DNA from: a virus
Length of the DNA: 64,000 nt
Reading direction: 5' to 3' (one strand)
IMG/VR virus record: IMGVR_UViG_3300046003_004989
Location: 80,481 to 144,480 of that record
Positions 51,297 to 59,942 of the stretch are shown piece after piece. Position 1 is the first letter of the stretch. Every line of letters starts with the position of its first letter. The notes under the pieces are model-generated. The model ran no database searches. It was given only the letters and a program-made list of their open reading frames with translations, and was not told the DNA's origin. The position numbers were made by a program, and so were the translations under genes.

Positions 51297-51719
51297 TTAA
51301 AAGGCTGATCTTAGTTCTTTACTTCCTTGAATAAAGTCTTGAAAAGACTGAAAAGAAGATTTTTTCTTTTTTCTCGGTTGGCCTTTAACCAATGAGTAAG
51401 GTATGTCACCAGAACCAGTTTTTTGACTAGCAAAACCTGATTGAGAGCCCGGATTTCCTGGAAGTGCAGGAGAACCCATTCCATTGACATTAGAAACTGT
51501 TGCCATTCCACCGTCTTCATTAACTTCGTCTTTTGAGACAGGAAGGCCTTCATGTTTTGTTTTAGCAAAGTCTTCTAAGTCCTTTTTAGACATAGAGTCT
51601 GCTAGGTCTTGGATTTGCTTTCTATATTCTGGATTGATATCAGAAGCTTTCAAATCACCCATTTTGAGTGCATAGGCTTGACCCATTAATCTTTGTTGTG
51701 ATTGTGAAACTGCTGGCAT
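51297..51719 (-). CDS. DUF3008-like protein sharing a segment with the major capsid protein
   Basis: Residues 1-60 (MPAVSQSQQRLMGQAYALK, then MSKKDLEDFAKTKHEGLP) match the DUF3008 helical family often found in phages. After a candidate cleavage site, DEVNE at about residue 68, follows NVNGMG ... QSGFASQKTGSGD, which matches the start of the mature capsid protein (AVNGMG ... QSGFDSQTTGSGD) over about 27 residues. The C-terminus is very basic (KGQPRKKKKSSF). It may bind where the capsid N-terminus binds, or be processed with it. Confidence 0.8.
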   Translation of the reverse strand: MPAVSQSQQRLMGQAYALKMGDLKASDINPEYRKQIQDLADSMSKKDLEDFAKTKHEGLPVSKDEVNEDGGMATVSNVNGMGSPALPGNPGSQSGFASQKTGSGDIPYSLVKGQPRKKKKSSFQSFQDFIQGSKELRSAF

Positions 51720-52363
51720 TATGCTCTAGTTGATTTATATGACATGTCTTTCAGAAGTTTCTCCACTATTTGAGTAGCTTCTTCTTTAGTAGAATAGTCT
51801 TGAGAGAAGATAATTGATCCGTTTGAATTTCCTAAATTCTTAGCATCTATAGAATATGTTGTACATGTAACAGATGCTTGATATTCTGTAACACCTTTCC
51901 AATTCATTTCTTGTACTCCAAATAAGAAGATAGCTGCTAAGCCATTTCCAATTTTAACTGTCCATCTACCAACTTCAGTAAAGACTTTTTTATCATAAGA
52001 GTTCAGATTACCTTTATTGTCTGGGTAAACTGATTCTGTTATTGCTTCTGGATTTTCCCCTTCAAATAAATAAAGTTCGTAGCGATATTTATAAGCTTTA
52101 TCTGCAGTAGATTTTGAAAGTTTTTTAGCAGGAACTCCGAAAGCTCTTAATTTACTCATAATTTCATCTCTTCTTGATGAACTATCATGTCTGAAGATTA
52201 ATCGGTTGCTATTTCCTCTTTCACCTTTAACGAATTCTACACTTTGTGCACCGATACCGTAAGGATTTTCAGTGAATTTATCTTTAATTTCGTCAAATGT
52301 CAATGACTCATTAATTCCTTCGATTAAGAATTCATCAAATGAAGGTATTGGCTTAATTTCCAT
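51719..52363 (-). CDS. Tagged internal-protein candidate, 214 aa
   Basis: Starts MEIKPIPSFDEFLIEGINES, with LIE (and INE) as predicted cleavage sites, both exact fits to (I/L)-x-E. A second part with a helix and strands (DEIMSKLRAFGVPAKKLSKS, YRYELYLFEGENP) and a beta-rich C-terminus (QASVTCTTYSIDAKNLG, IIFSQDYSTKEEATQIVE). Function unknown. The start overlaps the preceding tagged gene's end by at most a few bases. Confidence 0.8.
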   Translation of the reverse strand: MEIKPIPSFDEFLIEGINESLTFDEIKDKFTENPYGIGAQSVEFVKGERGNSNRLIFRHDSSSRRDEIMSKLRAFGVPAKKLSKSTADKAYKYRYELYLFEGENPEAITESVYPDNKGNLNSYDKKVFTEVGRWTVKIGNGLAAIFLFGVQEMNWKGVTEYQASVTCTTYSIDAKNLGNSNGSIIFSQDYSTKEEATQIVEKLLKDMSYKSTRA

Positions 52364-52364
52364 T

Positions 52365-52709
52365 TTAGTTTTTTATTTTGAATCCGATAATGATTTCGCA
52401 ATCTTGATCGTAATATCTTCGGTCTTCAGCAAAATATGATTGCTCAAAGACTGTCTTTTTATTTTCATTAAGATGAATGAATAGCTCTGATTCAGAAGTC
52501 CAAGTCATGAAAGTATAAACTAGATTCCTGTCTTTATCTTCTGCTACATAAACTTTAGCGTTCTCTACATCATCATTATCATTCTGAAATTTATCTTTCA
52601 ATTCTTGATTAAAAGTCCATTTCATTTTATCCAGACGATATGCTTCGATATCATACGGAACATCGGCTTCATTTAGCCATTGTGTGAATGTAGGAATGTG
52701 ATTTTTCAT
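52365..52709 (-). CDS. Tagged internal-protein candidate, 114 aa
   Basis: Starts MKNHIPTFTQWLNEADVPY, close to the tag at 4996, with a predicted cut after LNE. The mature part is a small alpha/beta domain with many acidic residues and a strand pair (NAKVYVAEDKDRNLVYTFMT) and ends YYDQDCEIIIGFKIKN. Function unknown. Confidence 0.8.
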   Translation of the reverse strand: MKNHIPTFTQWLNEADVPYDIEAYRLDKMKWTFNQELKDKFQNDNDDVENAKVYVAEDKDRNLVYTFMTWTSESELFIHLNENKKTVFEQSYFAEDRRYYDQDCEIIIGFKIKN

Positions 52710-52710
52710 C

Positions 52711-53904
52711 TTAAGATTCTTGTGCTATCATTGCATCAATAACATCAGATGATATCCAACCTTTAGCTTTAAGAAATTGTTTTGCTAATGCCAATACTTT
52801 CTTTTCACCCGCAGGAGTAACTTCGTTTTCTTTACCCATTTCGTTATTATCATTCCACTCTTCAACTGAAGCTTCTACTTCTTGTTTTAGTTGCATATCA
52901 TTTAAACGAGAAAGTTTAGAAGAATTTTCATGATAATCTTCCCAGTACTTAGCATTAAAACTTTCATCGATAGATTCATCAACTGATTCGTTGATTTTCT
53001 TCTTTAATTCAGCTAATTCTGGTTTTAATTTAGCATCTAAACCTCTTTCAATTCCCCAATTGTATGATGCTTTGATTAGCATATAAAGCGGTAGATTTGC
53101 ATTCTTTTTACCGAATGGAGAAGTTCTGATCCAATCGAAGATATGTTCTGCTAAGTCTTTAGAAAGTTTAATACCTTCTGCAGATGATGTTTCACCTTTA
53201 ACGATAGATTGAAGTAGCTTACTTGCCATTCCATGAGAACCTTCGTTAATGTTTGATTCGTTTATTGTCGAGAACTTGAAAAGTCCAATTGATTCTTTTA
53301 TCATGCCTTTTTGATTTTGTGTTTTTGCTTTTACTATTTGTTCAAGTACACGCTTACCAAATTTAGAAAGAGACCAAACTTGCTGTCCTCGATTTTCTTT
53401 TGATTCGAAATACTTTTCATTACGAGAGAACCATTTTCTTTGATCGATAGCATTTCCTCTATCTTCTTCTAGTGAAGTCAAAAAGTTTTTAAGTTCTTCA
53501 TTAGTTACATAACGTTTACCAACAAACTCAACAACTCTATTTCGTATAGGAGCTTGAGTATTGATGTTATGTGCACTATATTCGCCGTATTTTCTTTTGA
53601 TTTGTACTCTTTCATTAACTTCCTCTTCTACGGATTCATCAACGATTTTTACTACATTAGCGTTAAGATAGTCAAGATTAACATCAATTGCTAAACTGAC
53701 ATTTTTATCTTTTGCTATTTTATTGAAAGGTTTGATAGTAACTTCATCAGATTGTTTACGATTATTAGAACCTCGCAAACCAGATTTAACTACCTTCCAA
53801 ACTTCTCCATCTTTAAAATGAATCAATTTATCGATAGCATAATCTTCAATTTTTGTCTTTTTACTCTCATTAAGAGCTTTAAGGATTGAGATTTCTTTTG
53901 CCAT
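52711..53904 (-). CDS. Putative internal/structural protein, 397 aa
   Basis: Starts MAKEISILKALNESKKTK; LNE at residues 11-13 is a possible cleavage site although the aromatic part of the tag is absent. The N-terminal ~95 residues look beta-rich (DKLIHFKDGEVWKVVKSGLRG). Further LNE/INE-like sites occur (FSTINESNINEGSHG near residue 215; KKINESVDESIDES near 310). The C-terminus is helical and contains a small domain, VEEWNDNNEMGKENEVTPAG. The upstream promoter motif overlaps the stop of the ligase-like gene. Confidence 0.75.
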   Translation of the reverse strand: MAKEISILKALNESKKTKIEDYAIDKLIHFKDGEVWKVVKSGLRGSNNRKQSDEVTIKPFNKIAKDKNVSLAIDVNLDYLNANVVKIVDESVEEEVNERVQIKRKYGEYSAHNINTQAPIRNRVVEFVGKRYVTNEELKNFLTSLEEDRGNAIDQRKWFSRNEKYFESKENRGQQVWSLSKFGKRVLEQIVKAKTQNQKGMIKESIGLFKFSTINESNINEGSHGMASKLLQSIVKGETSSAEGIKLSKDLAEHIFDWIRTSPFGKKNANLPLYMLIKASYNWGIERGLDAKLKPELAELKKKINESVDESIDESFNAKYWEDYHENSSKLSRLNDMQLKQEVEASVEEWNDNNEMGKENEVTPAGEKKVLALAKQFLKAKGWISSDVIDAMIAQES

Positions 53905-53920
53905 TGTAATGGTTTTCTTT

Positions 53921-53930
53921 TATATATTTA
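53921..53930 (-). promoter_or_regulatory. Late-type promoter overlapping a stop codon
   Basis: TAAATATATA on the minus strand begins with the TAA stop of the ligase-like gene and lies 16 bases before the next ATG, as at 33471. Confidence 0.45.
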
Positions 53931-55154
53931 GTCTTTGATCGTCCAAGACTTTTCTGCTTTATTCTTCAGATAGTCTTCGAAAGTCATAATACCACCTAAA
54001 GTATCGGTAGTTTCTGCATCGACTTTATTTTTGATTTTAGCAGATACAGATTTAAGGTCATCTACTAACATTTGAGTTACAGTTCCACTAGGCTTTTTTC
54101 TGGGTCTAGAGAATGAAGCAACCATGATCTTAAAGATATTCTTATTGATCGAAGATTCTTTGATAAGTTCACGAGTTTTCGTGTCTGGAATAAGACCAGC
54201 ATTCAAATCAAATTTAGGTGTAGATGCGAATGAAAGAGAATCAAGCTCAACACCATCAAATTTATAACCGTTCTTTTTAATATAGTCGTTGTAAATTTGA
54301 CAAATAAGAGATATGAATCTCTCGTCAGCCGAACCCTCTTCTAATGAGTATTTTTGAAGACCGTTCATTGATACGAATTCTACGATATCTGATAGTATGA
54401 TACCATACATATCTTGAGGTTCTCTGTCTTCCTCATTTGTTTTATTGATAAGTTGAACCATCGGATCAACTGCTTTAGCATAAAAAGTTTCGTTTTTCTC
54501 TTGTCCTAAAAACTTAAATACGATAGAATCTATCGGACTATCAATACCATTTCCTAGTGAAGTCTTCTTCATCGAAGGATTGAGAATTGATATGATATAT
54601 TTAGTGAAAGAGTTAGTTTCGAATTTCTTAATTATTTGGTCTTCTGGAGTTCTCAAATAATCTAATAGTCTAGTTTTTTGAGCGTCGTCTAGTTTACCGT
54701 ACCAAATGATTGGTGGTTTTTCTACCATCATCAAATCGGATAGAGCATTCAAAATAGTCATATCATCTACGATTTTACTATCATCTACTCTTTTCATATC
54801 AGTCAAAACTAGTCCATTGAGTGGTAGTCGATCATATTTGATATTAATTGGAGTGGTTGAATGAAAATATCTGAATCCAAAACGATATCCAGTAGGAATT
54901 TCTGCTAAAACATCTTTTGGCAGATTTGATATGTAATTGATTGGTTCTTCGAAAAGTTGATTGAGAGTTCTTTCGATGGCAGTTATCTTTCCATCTTTAC
55001 GATAGAAAGTTAATTCTCCATCTTTAGATTTTTCAAATGCAAACCTCGTGGCATTAAGCTTTTCGGAGATTATCACAAATCCATCGAAAAGCTTATGCAC
55101 GAATTGAAGGCCTTCTTTTCTAAAAACTTCTCTTAAAGTTAGTATTTCTGCCAT
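53928..55154 (-). CDS. Ligase-like nucleotidyltransferase-fold protein, 408 aa
   Basis: ISEKLNATRFAFEK places Lys32 and Arg37 in the K-x-x-x-x-R spacing of motif I (KxDGxR) of the ATP-dependent DNA/RNA ligase superfamily. YRFGFRYF near residue 115 could be motif III, DSIVFKF near 210 motif IV and TFYAKAV shortly after it motif V. The classical DG of motif I is replaced by NA, so catalysis is uncertain. The C-terminus holds MTFEDYLKNKAEKSW, reminiscent of the shared tag but at the wrong end. It lies among tagged head genes. It could be a ligase, an inactive structural relative or a nucleic-acid-binding head protein. Confidence 0.65.
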   Translation of the reverse strand: MAEILTLREVFRKEGLQFVHKLFDGFVIISEKLNATRFAFEKSKDGELTFYRKDGKITAIERTLNQLFEEPINYISNLPKDVLAEIPTGYRFGFRYFHSTTPINIKYDRLPLNGLVLTDMKRVDDSKIVDDMTILNALSDLMMVEKPPIIWYGKLDDAQKTRLLDYLRTPEDQIIKKFETNSFTKYIISILNPSMKKTSLGNGIDSPIDSIVFKFLGQEKNETFYAKAVDPMVQLINKTNEEDREPQDMYGIILSDIVEFVSMNGLQKYSLEEGSADERFISLICQIYNDYIKKNGYKFDGVELDSLSFASTPKFDLNAGLIPDTKTRELIKESSINKNIFKIMVASFSRPRKKPSGTVTQMLVDDLKSVSAKIKNKVDAETTDTLGGIMTFEDYLKNKAEKSWTIKD

Positions 55155-55165
55155 TTAGTATTTTA

Positions 55166-56383
55166 TTATCGTAATTCTAATTTAGATTTACCTTCAGGTG
55201 TAAGTAAACCATCTAACATTGTTAAACCAGAAGCAACTTCTTTTTCGTATTTATCAAATTGGTGTTTGTAGTCTACGAATTTAACTGCTCTTTGTTTTAA
55301 GTCTTGTTGATAGTACTCAACTTGAGCAGCATATCTTTGTCTTAATTCTTCTGTCAATTCAGCACCATCTTCAGTTTTTCCACTTTCAATACAAGCTGCT
55401 ATTCTTTCGATACGAGCTTCATATCTAGCAAATTCTACGTAATCATACATATAGCTTCCGAAAGTAGAATAGATTTTTTCTAGAGCATAACCTGGAGTAT
55501 TTCTCCAATGACCACCTAATTGAAATTCACCATATTGCTTAACCACTTCAATATCATCTAATTTAATCTTAGAAGCCCATGAAGCGATTCCATTAGAAAC
55601 TGAAGTGAATATACGTTGGAATTGAGCAAGGATATCTGCTGGACCAACTTTTTCAGAAAGAATTTTCTTGTAACGAGCAGTGTTTTCTGCTTTGATAGTT
55701 TTATTATCAATTAGTGCCATAGCACCTTTTCTTGCAGCAGCTCTTTGGTTTTGCTTATCAGATACGCTATATTTAGCTCTTAGATCTTCTAAGTTGATAA
55801 CATAAACTTTAGTCGTAAATTCTTGAATCCATTTAGCATTTGAAGGTTTGATGTCGCTATATTTCAATCCGAAATAAGAAGACTGACCCCATTTGTCTGC
55901 TAATGCACCATATTTATCTTCACCACCTTGTCTTGAACTTGGCTCTTTACCGAAACCATAGAAAAGACCTCTACCACCTGCAGCAATTGCAATAAGAAGT
56001 GGATTTCCTGAAGTACGTCTTTCAACTCTTTGCATTACTTCTGGATTGTCGTTAACACAAAATCCGATAAAGTTATCGTTGTTTTTATAAGGTGCTTTAA
56101 AGAAAGCTGTAGGGTCAGTAAGAACAGTAAAGTCTGTATCTTGAATATCACCGATAGCTAATTTGTATTTTTTGTACAAATCAATTTGGAATTTATTCGC
56201 CCATCTTCCTTGTTTAGTATCACCTGCGATTAGTTGTTGTAGGATTGTAGAAGAGAAACCTTCGTTAAGCAATTGTTCTGCTTCCCATTGTTCCATTCTT
56301 TCTAACAAATTTCCTTCTAGCAATTCTTCGTTTTCAACGATAGCTTGCATTCTTTTGAAATTGTCAAAACTTAATAGTTTCAT
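55166..56383 (-). CDS. Tagged internal-protein candidate, 405 aa
   Basis: Starts MKLLSFDNFKRMQAIVENEE, a variant tag; LLEG at about residues 21-24 and QLLNEG at about 38-42 are candidate cleavage sites, the latter a better match. The body has a conserved-looking segment with glycines (PLLIAIAAGGRGLFYGFGKE, SSYFGLKYSDIKPSN) and a C-terminal helical region. No family recognised. It could be an enzyme carried in the head. Confidence 0.75.
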   Translation of the reverse strand: MKLLSFDNFKRMQAIVENEELLEGNLLERMEQWEAEQLLNEGFSSTILQQLIAGDTKQGRWANKFQIDLYKKYKLAIGDIQDTDFTVLTDPTAFFKAPYKNNDNFIGFCVNDNPEVMQRVERRTSGNPLLIAIAAGGRGLFYGFGKEPSSRQGGEDKYGALADKWGQSSYFGLKYSDIKPSNAKWIQEFTTKVYVINLEDLRAKYSVSDKQNQRAAARKGAMALIDNKTIKAENTARYKKILSEKVGPADILAQFQRIFTSVSNGIASWASKIKLDDIEVVKQYGEFQLGGHWRNTPGYALEKIYSTFGSYMYDYVEFARYEARIERIAACIESGKTEDGAELTEELRQRYAAQVEYYQQDLKQRAVKFVDYKHQFDKYEKEVASGLTMLDGLLTPEGKSKLELR

Positions 56384-56592
56384 TAGTTTGTTTGTTTTTT
56401 TCTGTATGATTTCATTCCTTCTAGGAATTCTGCTAATTGTTCTTCGTCAAGCTGAGAAGCATCAGTAACACCGTAAGCACTAAGTCTTTCGTTATAGACT
56501 TTCTTAAATGATTCAGCTAGCTTCTCTAACTCTTTCTGTGTCTTAACTTCTTTGAGCATTTTGTTAAACGCTCTATATTTAAGTAGTGCCAT
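56383..56592 (-). CDS. Small helical protein, 69 aa
   Basis: Two helices rich in Lys and Glu (FNKMLKEVKTQKELEKLAESF, then LDEEQLAEFLEGMKSYRKK). It has a late-type promoter directly upstream and starts the transcript of the 50983-56592 block of tagged genes; its stop overlaps the next ATG by one base. Function unknown. Confidence 0.75.
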   Translation of the reverse strand: MALLKYRAFNKMLKEVKTQKELEKLAESFKKVYNERLSAYGVTDASQLDEEQLAEFLEGMKSYRKKQTN

Positions 56593-56609
56593 AGAGTTCG
56601 ATACTTTTT

Positions 56610-56622
56610 AGTTATATATCTC
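56610..56622 (-). promoter_or_regulatory. Late promoter upstream of the 56383-56592 gene
   Basis: GAGATATATAACT on the minus strand, 17 bases before the ATG and just after the UvsW stop, starting the second block of tagged genes. Confidence 0.6.
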
Positions 56623-56623
56623 G

Positions 56624-58141
56624 TTAGCCGTAGATCTTGCCAACGTCAACCGAACGAACATTATAAGGAAAGTTTTGATCTCGATATATTTCTTGTCGAG
56701 CTAACCCGTGTTTATATAAGTAGTTGTTGTATCTACCTATTCGATAGTCATCAATAAAGTCGATAATTAGAAGTTTATCTTTGTCAGCGTGTTTACGTAA
56801 ACCACGACCAATTGACTGACGGATGATTACTTCAGATTTGAAAGATTCACATAAATAGATCGTGTGAATATTTTTAACGTTGATACCAGTAGAGAAAGTT
56901 CCGTATGATGCAATCATGATTTTTTGTTCACCTTCTTCGAGGTTATCCTTATGCATTGCTCTTAGGTCTTTGTCAGTTCCACCGTCAATATAGAAGATAC
57001 GACGACTAGTTTTCTCTCTAAGTTTATCATATAGCTTGTTACCATATTCAATACGATAGAACAGAACAAGGGCGTTCTTCTTATTTTTCAGGATCATATC
57101 AGTTATGAACTCTAATCTAGCTTCGGATTGTATAGCGTAATTCTGTTCAAGATGAAGCAGTTTCTTACGATCTTCTTCGGATCTAGCATGTAGAGTTTTA
57201 AAGCCTTCCCGTACCTCGGTGGATGCGTAATTCATTTCAATAGCATACACTTCACATGGAGTAATATGTCCTTGTTCTATCAAGAAGTCAGCTCGAATAG
57301 ATGTGATAATTGGTCCAGTATAAGCCATCAATGTTAAACGATCAAGAGTTCCAGGCTTTGGTATTGTACCCGAAAGTCCAAATTTTCTATCAGCTTCTTC
57401 ACATTTTTCTAAAATAGATTTGATACTTGCAGATTTAGCTTTGTGAGTTTCATCGACAATTACACAATCAAAAGCATCAAAATATTCTTTATCTTTCTTA
57501 ACAAGGGATTGATACGTACCAACAACTATATTTGCACCATCTCTAATAACGGATCCGGCAAAGATTTGTTGAATTTGTAATTTCAGTCCTATAGATCCCT
57601 CATTATACTCGTAAAAATCTTCGGATGATTGAACTACTAGATCGACTGTCGGTACGATCATCAGAATTTTTTTACTCTTTTTGCTTTCAAGTAGATAGGC
57701 CATTACCATAAAAATAATCAAAGTCTTACCTGCTGATGTAGCTAATTCTGCTAAACAACTTTTGTATTTGATTATTTGGAATGCTGTTTCTATTTGATAG
57801 TCACGAGGCTTCATCGGAGAATCTGCCCATTTTTCATTTACCCAAGCTACAAACTCTTCTTTATCGATATCTCTATCGAATTTTCTTTGAATGCCGTTTA
57901 TGTTGATTTCGAAGTTATATTGTTTAGATACTTCTACTAGTTCATGCCATAGACCTGAAGGTAAGTATCTGTTAGATTTAAAGTAAGAGATTTTTCCGTC
58001 CCACCAACCTTTCTTTACTCTCGGATCCCACTTGGCATTGGCTGCTTCTCTGGTAAATGACAACTTCACTTGCTCCATCTCCATTTCTGTAGCTGCAGTA
58101 AGTGTTAGTAATTTGTCATTATGCGTTAATTCCCATTGCAT
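56624..58141 (-). CDS. uvsW: Recombination DNA/RNA helicase UvsW
   Basis: This 505-residue SF2 helicase (T4 UvsW: 503) branch-migrates recombination intermediates and unwinds R-loops at origins, switching replication to the recombination mode. Motif I is ATSAGKT ending at residue 140, motif II DETH at 230-233, motif III GLSGTI, motif V ASYGTFSTGINV and motif VI RQSIGRGLRKH. The N-terminal ~95 residues form the UvsW-specific domain (KGWWDGKISYFKSNRYLPSG). Confidence 0.95.
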   Translation of the reverse strand: MQWELTHNDKLLTLTAATEMEMEQVKLSFTREAANAKWDPRVKKGWWDGKISYFKSNRYLPSGLWHELVEVSKQYNFEININGIQRKFDRDIDKEEFVAWVNEKWADSPMKPRDYQIETAFQIIKYKSCLAELATSAGKTLIIFMVMAYLLESKKSKKILMIVPTVDLVVQSSEDFYEYNEGSIGLKLQIQQIFAGSVIRDGANIVVGTYQSLVKKDKEYFDAFDCVIVDETHKAKSASIKSILEKCEEADRKFGLSGTIPKPGTLDRLTLMAYTGPIITSIRADFLIEQGHITPCEVYAIEMNYASTEVREGFKTLHARSEEDRKKLLHLEQNYAIQSEARLEFITDMILKNKKNALVLFYRIEYGNKLYDKLREKTSRRIFYIDGGTDKDLRAMHKDNLEEGEQKIMIASYGTFSTGINVKNIHTIYLCESFKSEVIIRQSIGRGLRKHADKDKLLIIDFIDDYRIGRYNNYLYKHGLARQEIYRDQNFPYNVRSVDVGKIYG

Positions 58142-58165
58142 TGGTTATGTCTTTTTTTAGGAACC

Positions 58166-58615
58166 TTAAAGGTTACGTCTATCGTTCATCTCTTCGATAG
58201 AAATTTTATTTTTGATTGAGAATCCCATTCGGTCAAGTGTTTCAATACATTGAGAATAGAAGTTTATTTGGTTTTCTAAAAGATCCGATTGTCGAATTCT
58301 TAGAGCCATGTCAGATGCTATAAAGTCATTGATTTCTCGATAATCAAGACGAACATCATGTTGTGTTTTGTAATACTCATATCGAAGCTTTTTGAAGTTC
58401 TGATCGTTTGCTTTCTTTTTGAAATTAGCAGCTCGATATCTAACAAGCTTATCAACCATCATATGTCGATATGAAAGCATAAGAACTTGTGCTTCTGATA
58501 TTTTATCTATCCGATTCAACATTGGGATCAGATCATTCATCTTAGATGTGAATTCTACTCTTTCCGTATCTAATGCTGCTTCGAGTTCTGATACTTTTTG
58601 TTCTTCTGCTGTCAT
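58166..58615 (-). CDS. uvsY: Putative recombination mediator (UvsY-like)
   Basis: A 149-residue helical protein similar in size to T4 UvsY (137) and next to uvsW, as in T4. The sequence KKLRYEYYKTQHDVRLDYREI in the middle and the end INFYSQCIETLDRMGFSIKN match the UvsY pattern (a long helix, then A-x-x-x-x-x-RGFAIKH). UvsY loads UvsX on gp32-covered ssDNA. Similarity is by pattern, so the call is moderate. Confidence 0.65.
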   Translation of the reverse strand: MTAEEQKVSELEAALDTERVEFTSKMNDLIPMLNRIDKISEAQVLMLSYRHMMVDKLVRYRAANFKKKANDQNFKKLRYEYYKTQHDVRLDYREINDFIASDMALRIRQSDLLENQINFYSQCIETLDRMGFSIKNKISIEEMNDRRNL

Positions 58616-58821
58616 TAGAATAGATTTTGTGAAGATTTATTTTTGTCTTTCAGATTGATTGTTTCTTGAGACAGCTTCTTCTTCGGCTTTTTATATTTTA
58701 TGACGCCTATGTCAAATTGTTTTCCTTGGAATTCCAGATCCACCTCCTTAAAGTCGATTATTAACTTTCCAGTACCATTTTCGGTAATGCGGTCTTCGAA
58801 TTTATCAAGTTCTTCGTTCAT
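58615..58821 (-). CDS. Small hypothetical protein with Leu-Phe tail, 68 aa
   Basis: I choose the ATG at 58821 because it follows the primase stop by one base; the frame has earlier ATGs at 58884 and 58920 that overlap primase by up to 98 bases. The protein has a strand (KLIIDFKEVDLEFQG) and a Lys-rich tail ending SSQNLF, one of four terminal Leu-Phe ends in the window. It may bind the clamp (inference). Confidence 0.65.
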   Translation of the reverse strand: MNEELDKFEDRITENGTGKLIIDFKEVDLEFQGKQFDIGVIKYKKPKKKLSQETINLKDKNKSSQNLF

Positions 58822-58822
58822 C

Positions 58823-59878
58823 TTAGACAGATCTGATATCCAGTGGGTTGTTTGTGAAGTATTTATCGTAGTTTTTAATTGCATCGCTTTTTCTGTTCCA
58901 ACAGTATTTAAGTAAGTCATTAAAGTCTTTAACCTTTTCTTGAACCTTATAGTCTCGGACTATTTTATTCCACATAAAGACGGATTTTCTTTTCTTTAGT
59001 AAGTATTCCATTTTCTTTCTACCTGCAACATCATTATCAAACAGATATCTTACTGTCGGTATTTCGTCGAACATATCTACAGGTTTATCTACTCCAGAAA
59101 TTGCAATTGAATTTTTGCAAAGTAGAGAATCGATAGGTCCTTCAAATACGGTAACAGATTGCATGAAGTCGACAGATGCTATATTGAAATATATGCTTAA
59201 AGTATTCATTCGAATTATTTCATCTTCAGAAGCTTCAATTTTTCTTTCTGAAACGAGGTAGTTAATTTTCTCGATATTATAGCTGACATATTTAGTTCTT
59301 CCTGGTTTGAAATTACGTATTTGCCAACCGAAAGTACTTTGCTTATCTGGTGATAGATTGAAAATATAAAGCTGTTCTTCTTTAGGGTCGAACATGAAAT
59401 ATTCGAGATTATGATGCATAAAGCGACCTTTCAAATACCTTTCAATTCTCATATTCTCTTTTGCCGTTACGAGGTTAAATTTTTTCTTAACTACGTCTAG
59501 AGGAATTGAGTATTCTTTTAGATTTTCAAATACGGTCAATTGCATATAGTCTTTGGATGCAACTACTACTTGATTTTGACGGATATAATCTAGATAGTAG
59601 ATTAGATCATCAGTATTAGAAATTGATTGATTGTGGTCTTTAAAGAATTCAACTAGGTTTGAATGCTTTGAACAATTATAGCAATGAAATGTGAGAGATT
59701 TGAGATAGATATTTCCACGCTTTTTATGAGGATCGTTAGAGTCACCACAATAAGGACATGCAAAATTCAACCTATCTCGATGAGGCTTCATTGCAGTCTT
59801 AGGTCCTGTAAATGTATCGTATAAAACTCTTTGTACTTTTTGAGTGATTTCTCCTATTTTCTGTTGTGTTAATTCCAT
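58823..59878 (-). CDS. 61: DNA primase (gp61-like)
   Basis: A 351-residue primase (T4 gp61: 342) that makes RNA primers while bound to helicase gp41. The N-terminal zinc finger has Cys41, Cys44, Cys66 and Cys69 (ACPYCGDSNDP ... HCYNCSKH). The TOPRIM core is TVFEGPIDSLLCKNSIAISG, with the acidic pair in YLFDNDVAGRKK. It is downstream of gp32 behind a terminator. Confidence 0.93.
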   Translation of the reverse strand: MELTQQKIGEITQKVQRVLYDTFTGPKTAMKPHRDRLNFACPYCGDSNDPHKKRGNIYLKSLTFHCYNCSKHSNLVEFFKDHNQSISNTDDLIYYLDYIRQNQVVVASKDYMQLTVFENLKEYSIPLDVVKKKFNLVTAKENMRIERYLKGRFMHHNLEYFMFDPKEEQLYIFNLSPDKQSTFGWQIRNFKPGRTKYVSYNIEKINYLVSERKIEASEDEIIRMNTLSIYFNIASVDFMQSVTVFEGPIDSLLCKNSIAISGVDKPVDMFDEIPTVRYLFDNDVAGRKKMEYLLKKRKSVFMWNKIVRDYKVQEKVKDFNDLLKYCWNRKSDAIKNYDKYFTNNPLDIRSV

Positions 59879-59891
59879 CTTTCTTTAAAAT

Positions 59892-59924
59892 AAAAAAGGC
59901 ACCCTCTTATGGAAAGAGAATGCC
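59892..59924 (-). terminator. Terminator of the gp32 gene
   Basis: Stem GGCATTCTCTT / AAGAGGGTGCC with a 5-base loop on the minus strand, then TTTTTTATTTT. It separates gp32 from primase. Confidence 0.9.
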
Positions 59925-59942
59925 TTTTGGTTATGAAATTTA

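Noticed and set aside
51279-51310. Hairpin GATCAGC / GCTGATC at the end of the DUF3008-like gene
   Set aside because: Competing pairings (GGTTAG / CTAACC) and no T run on the minus strand; not enough for a terminator call.
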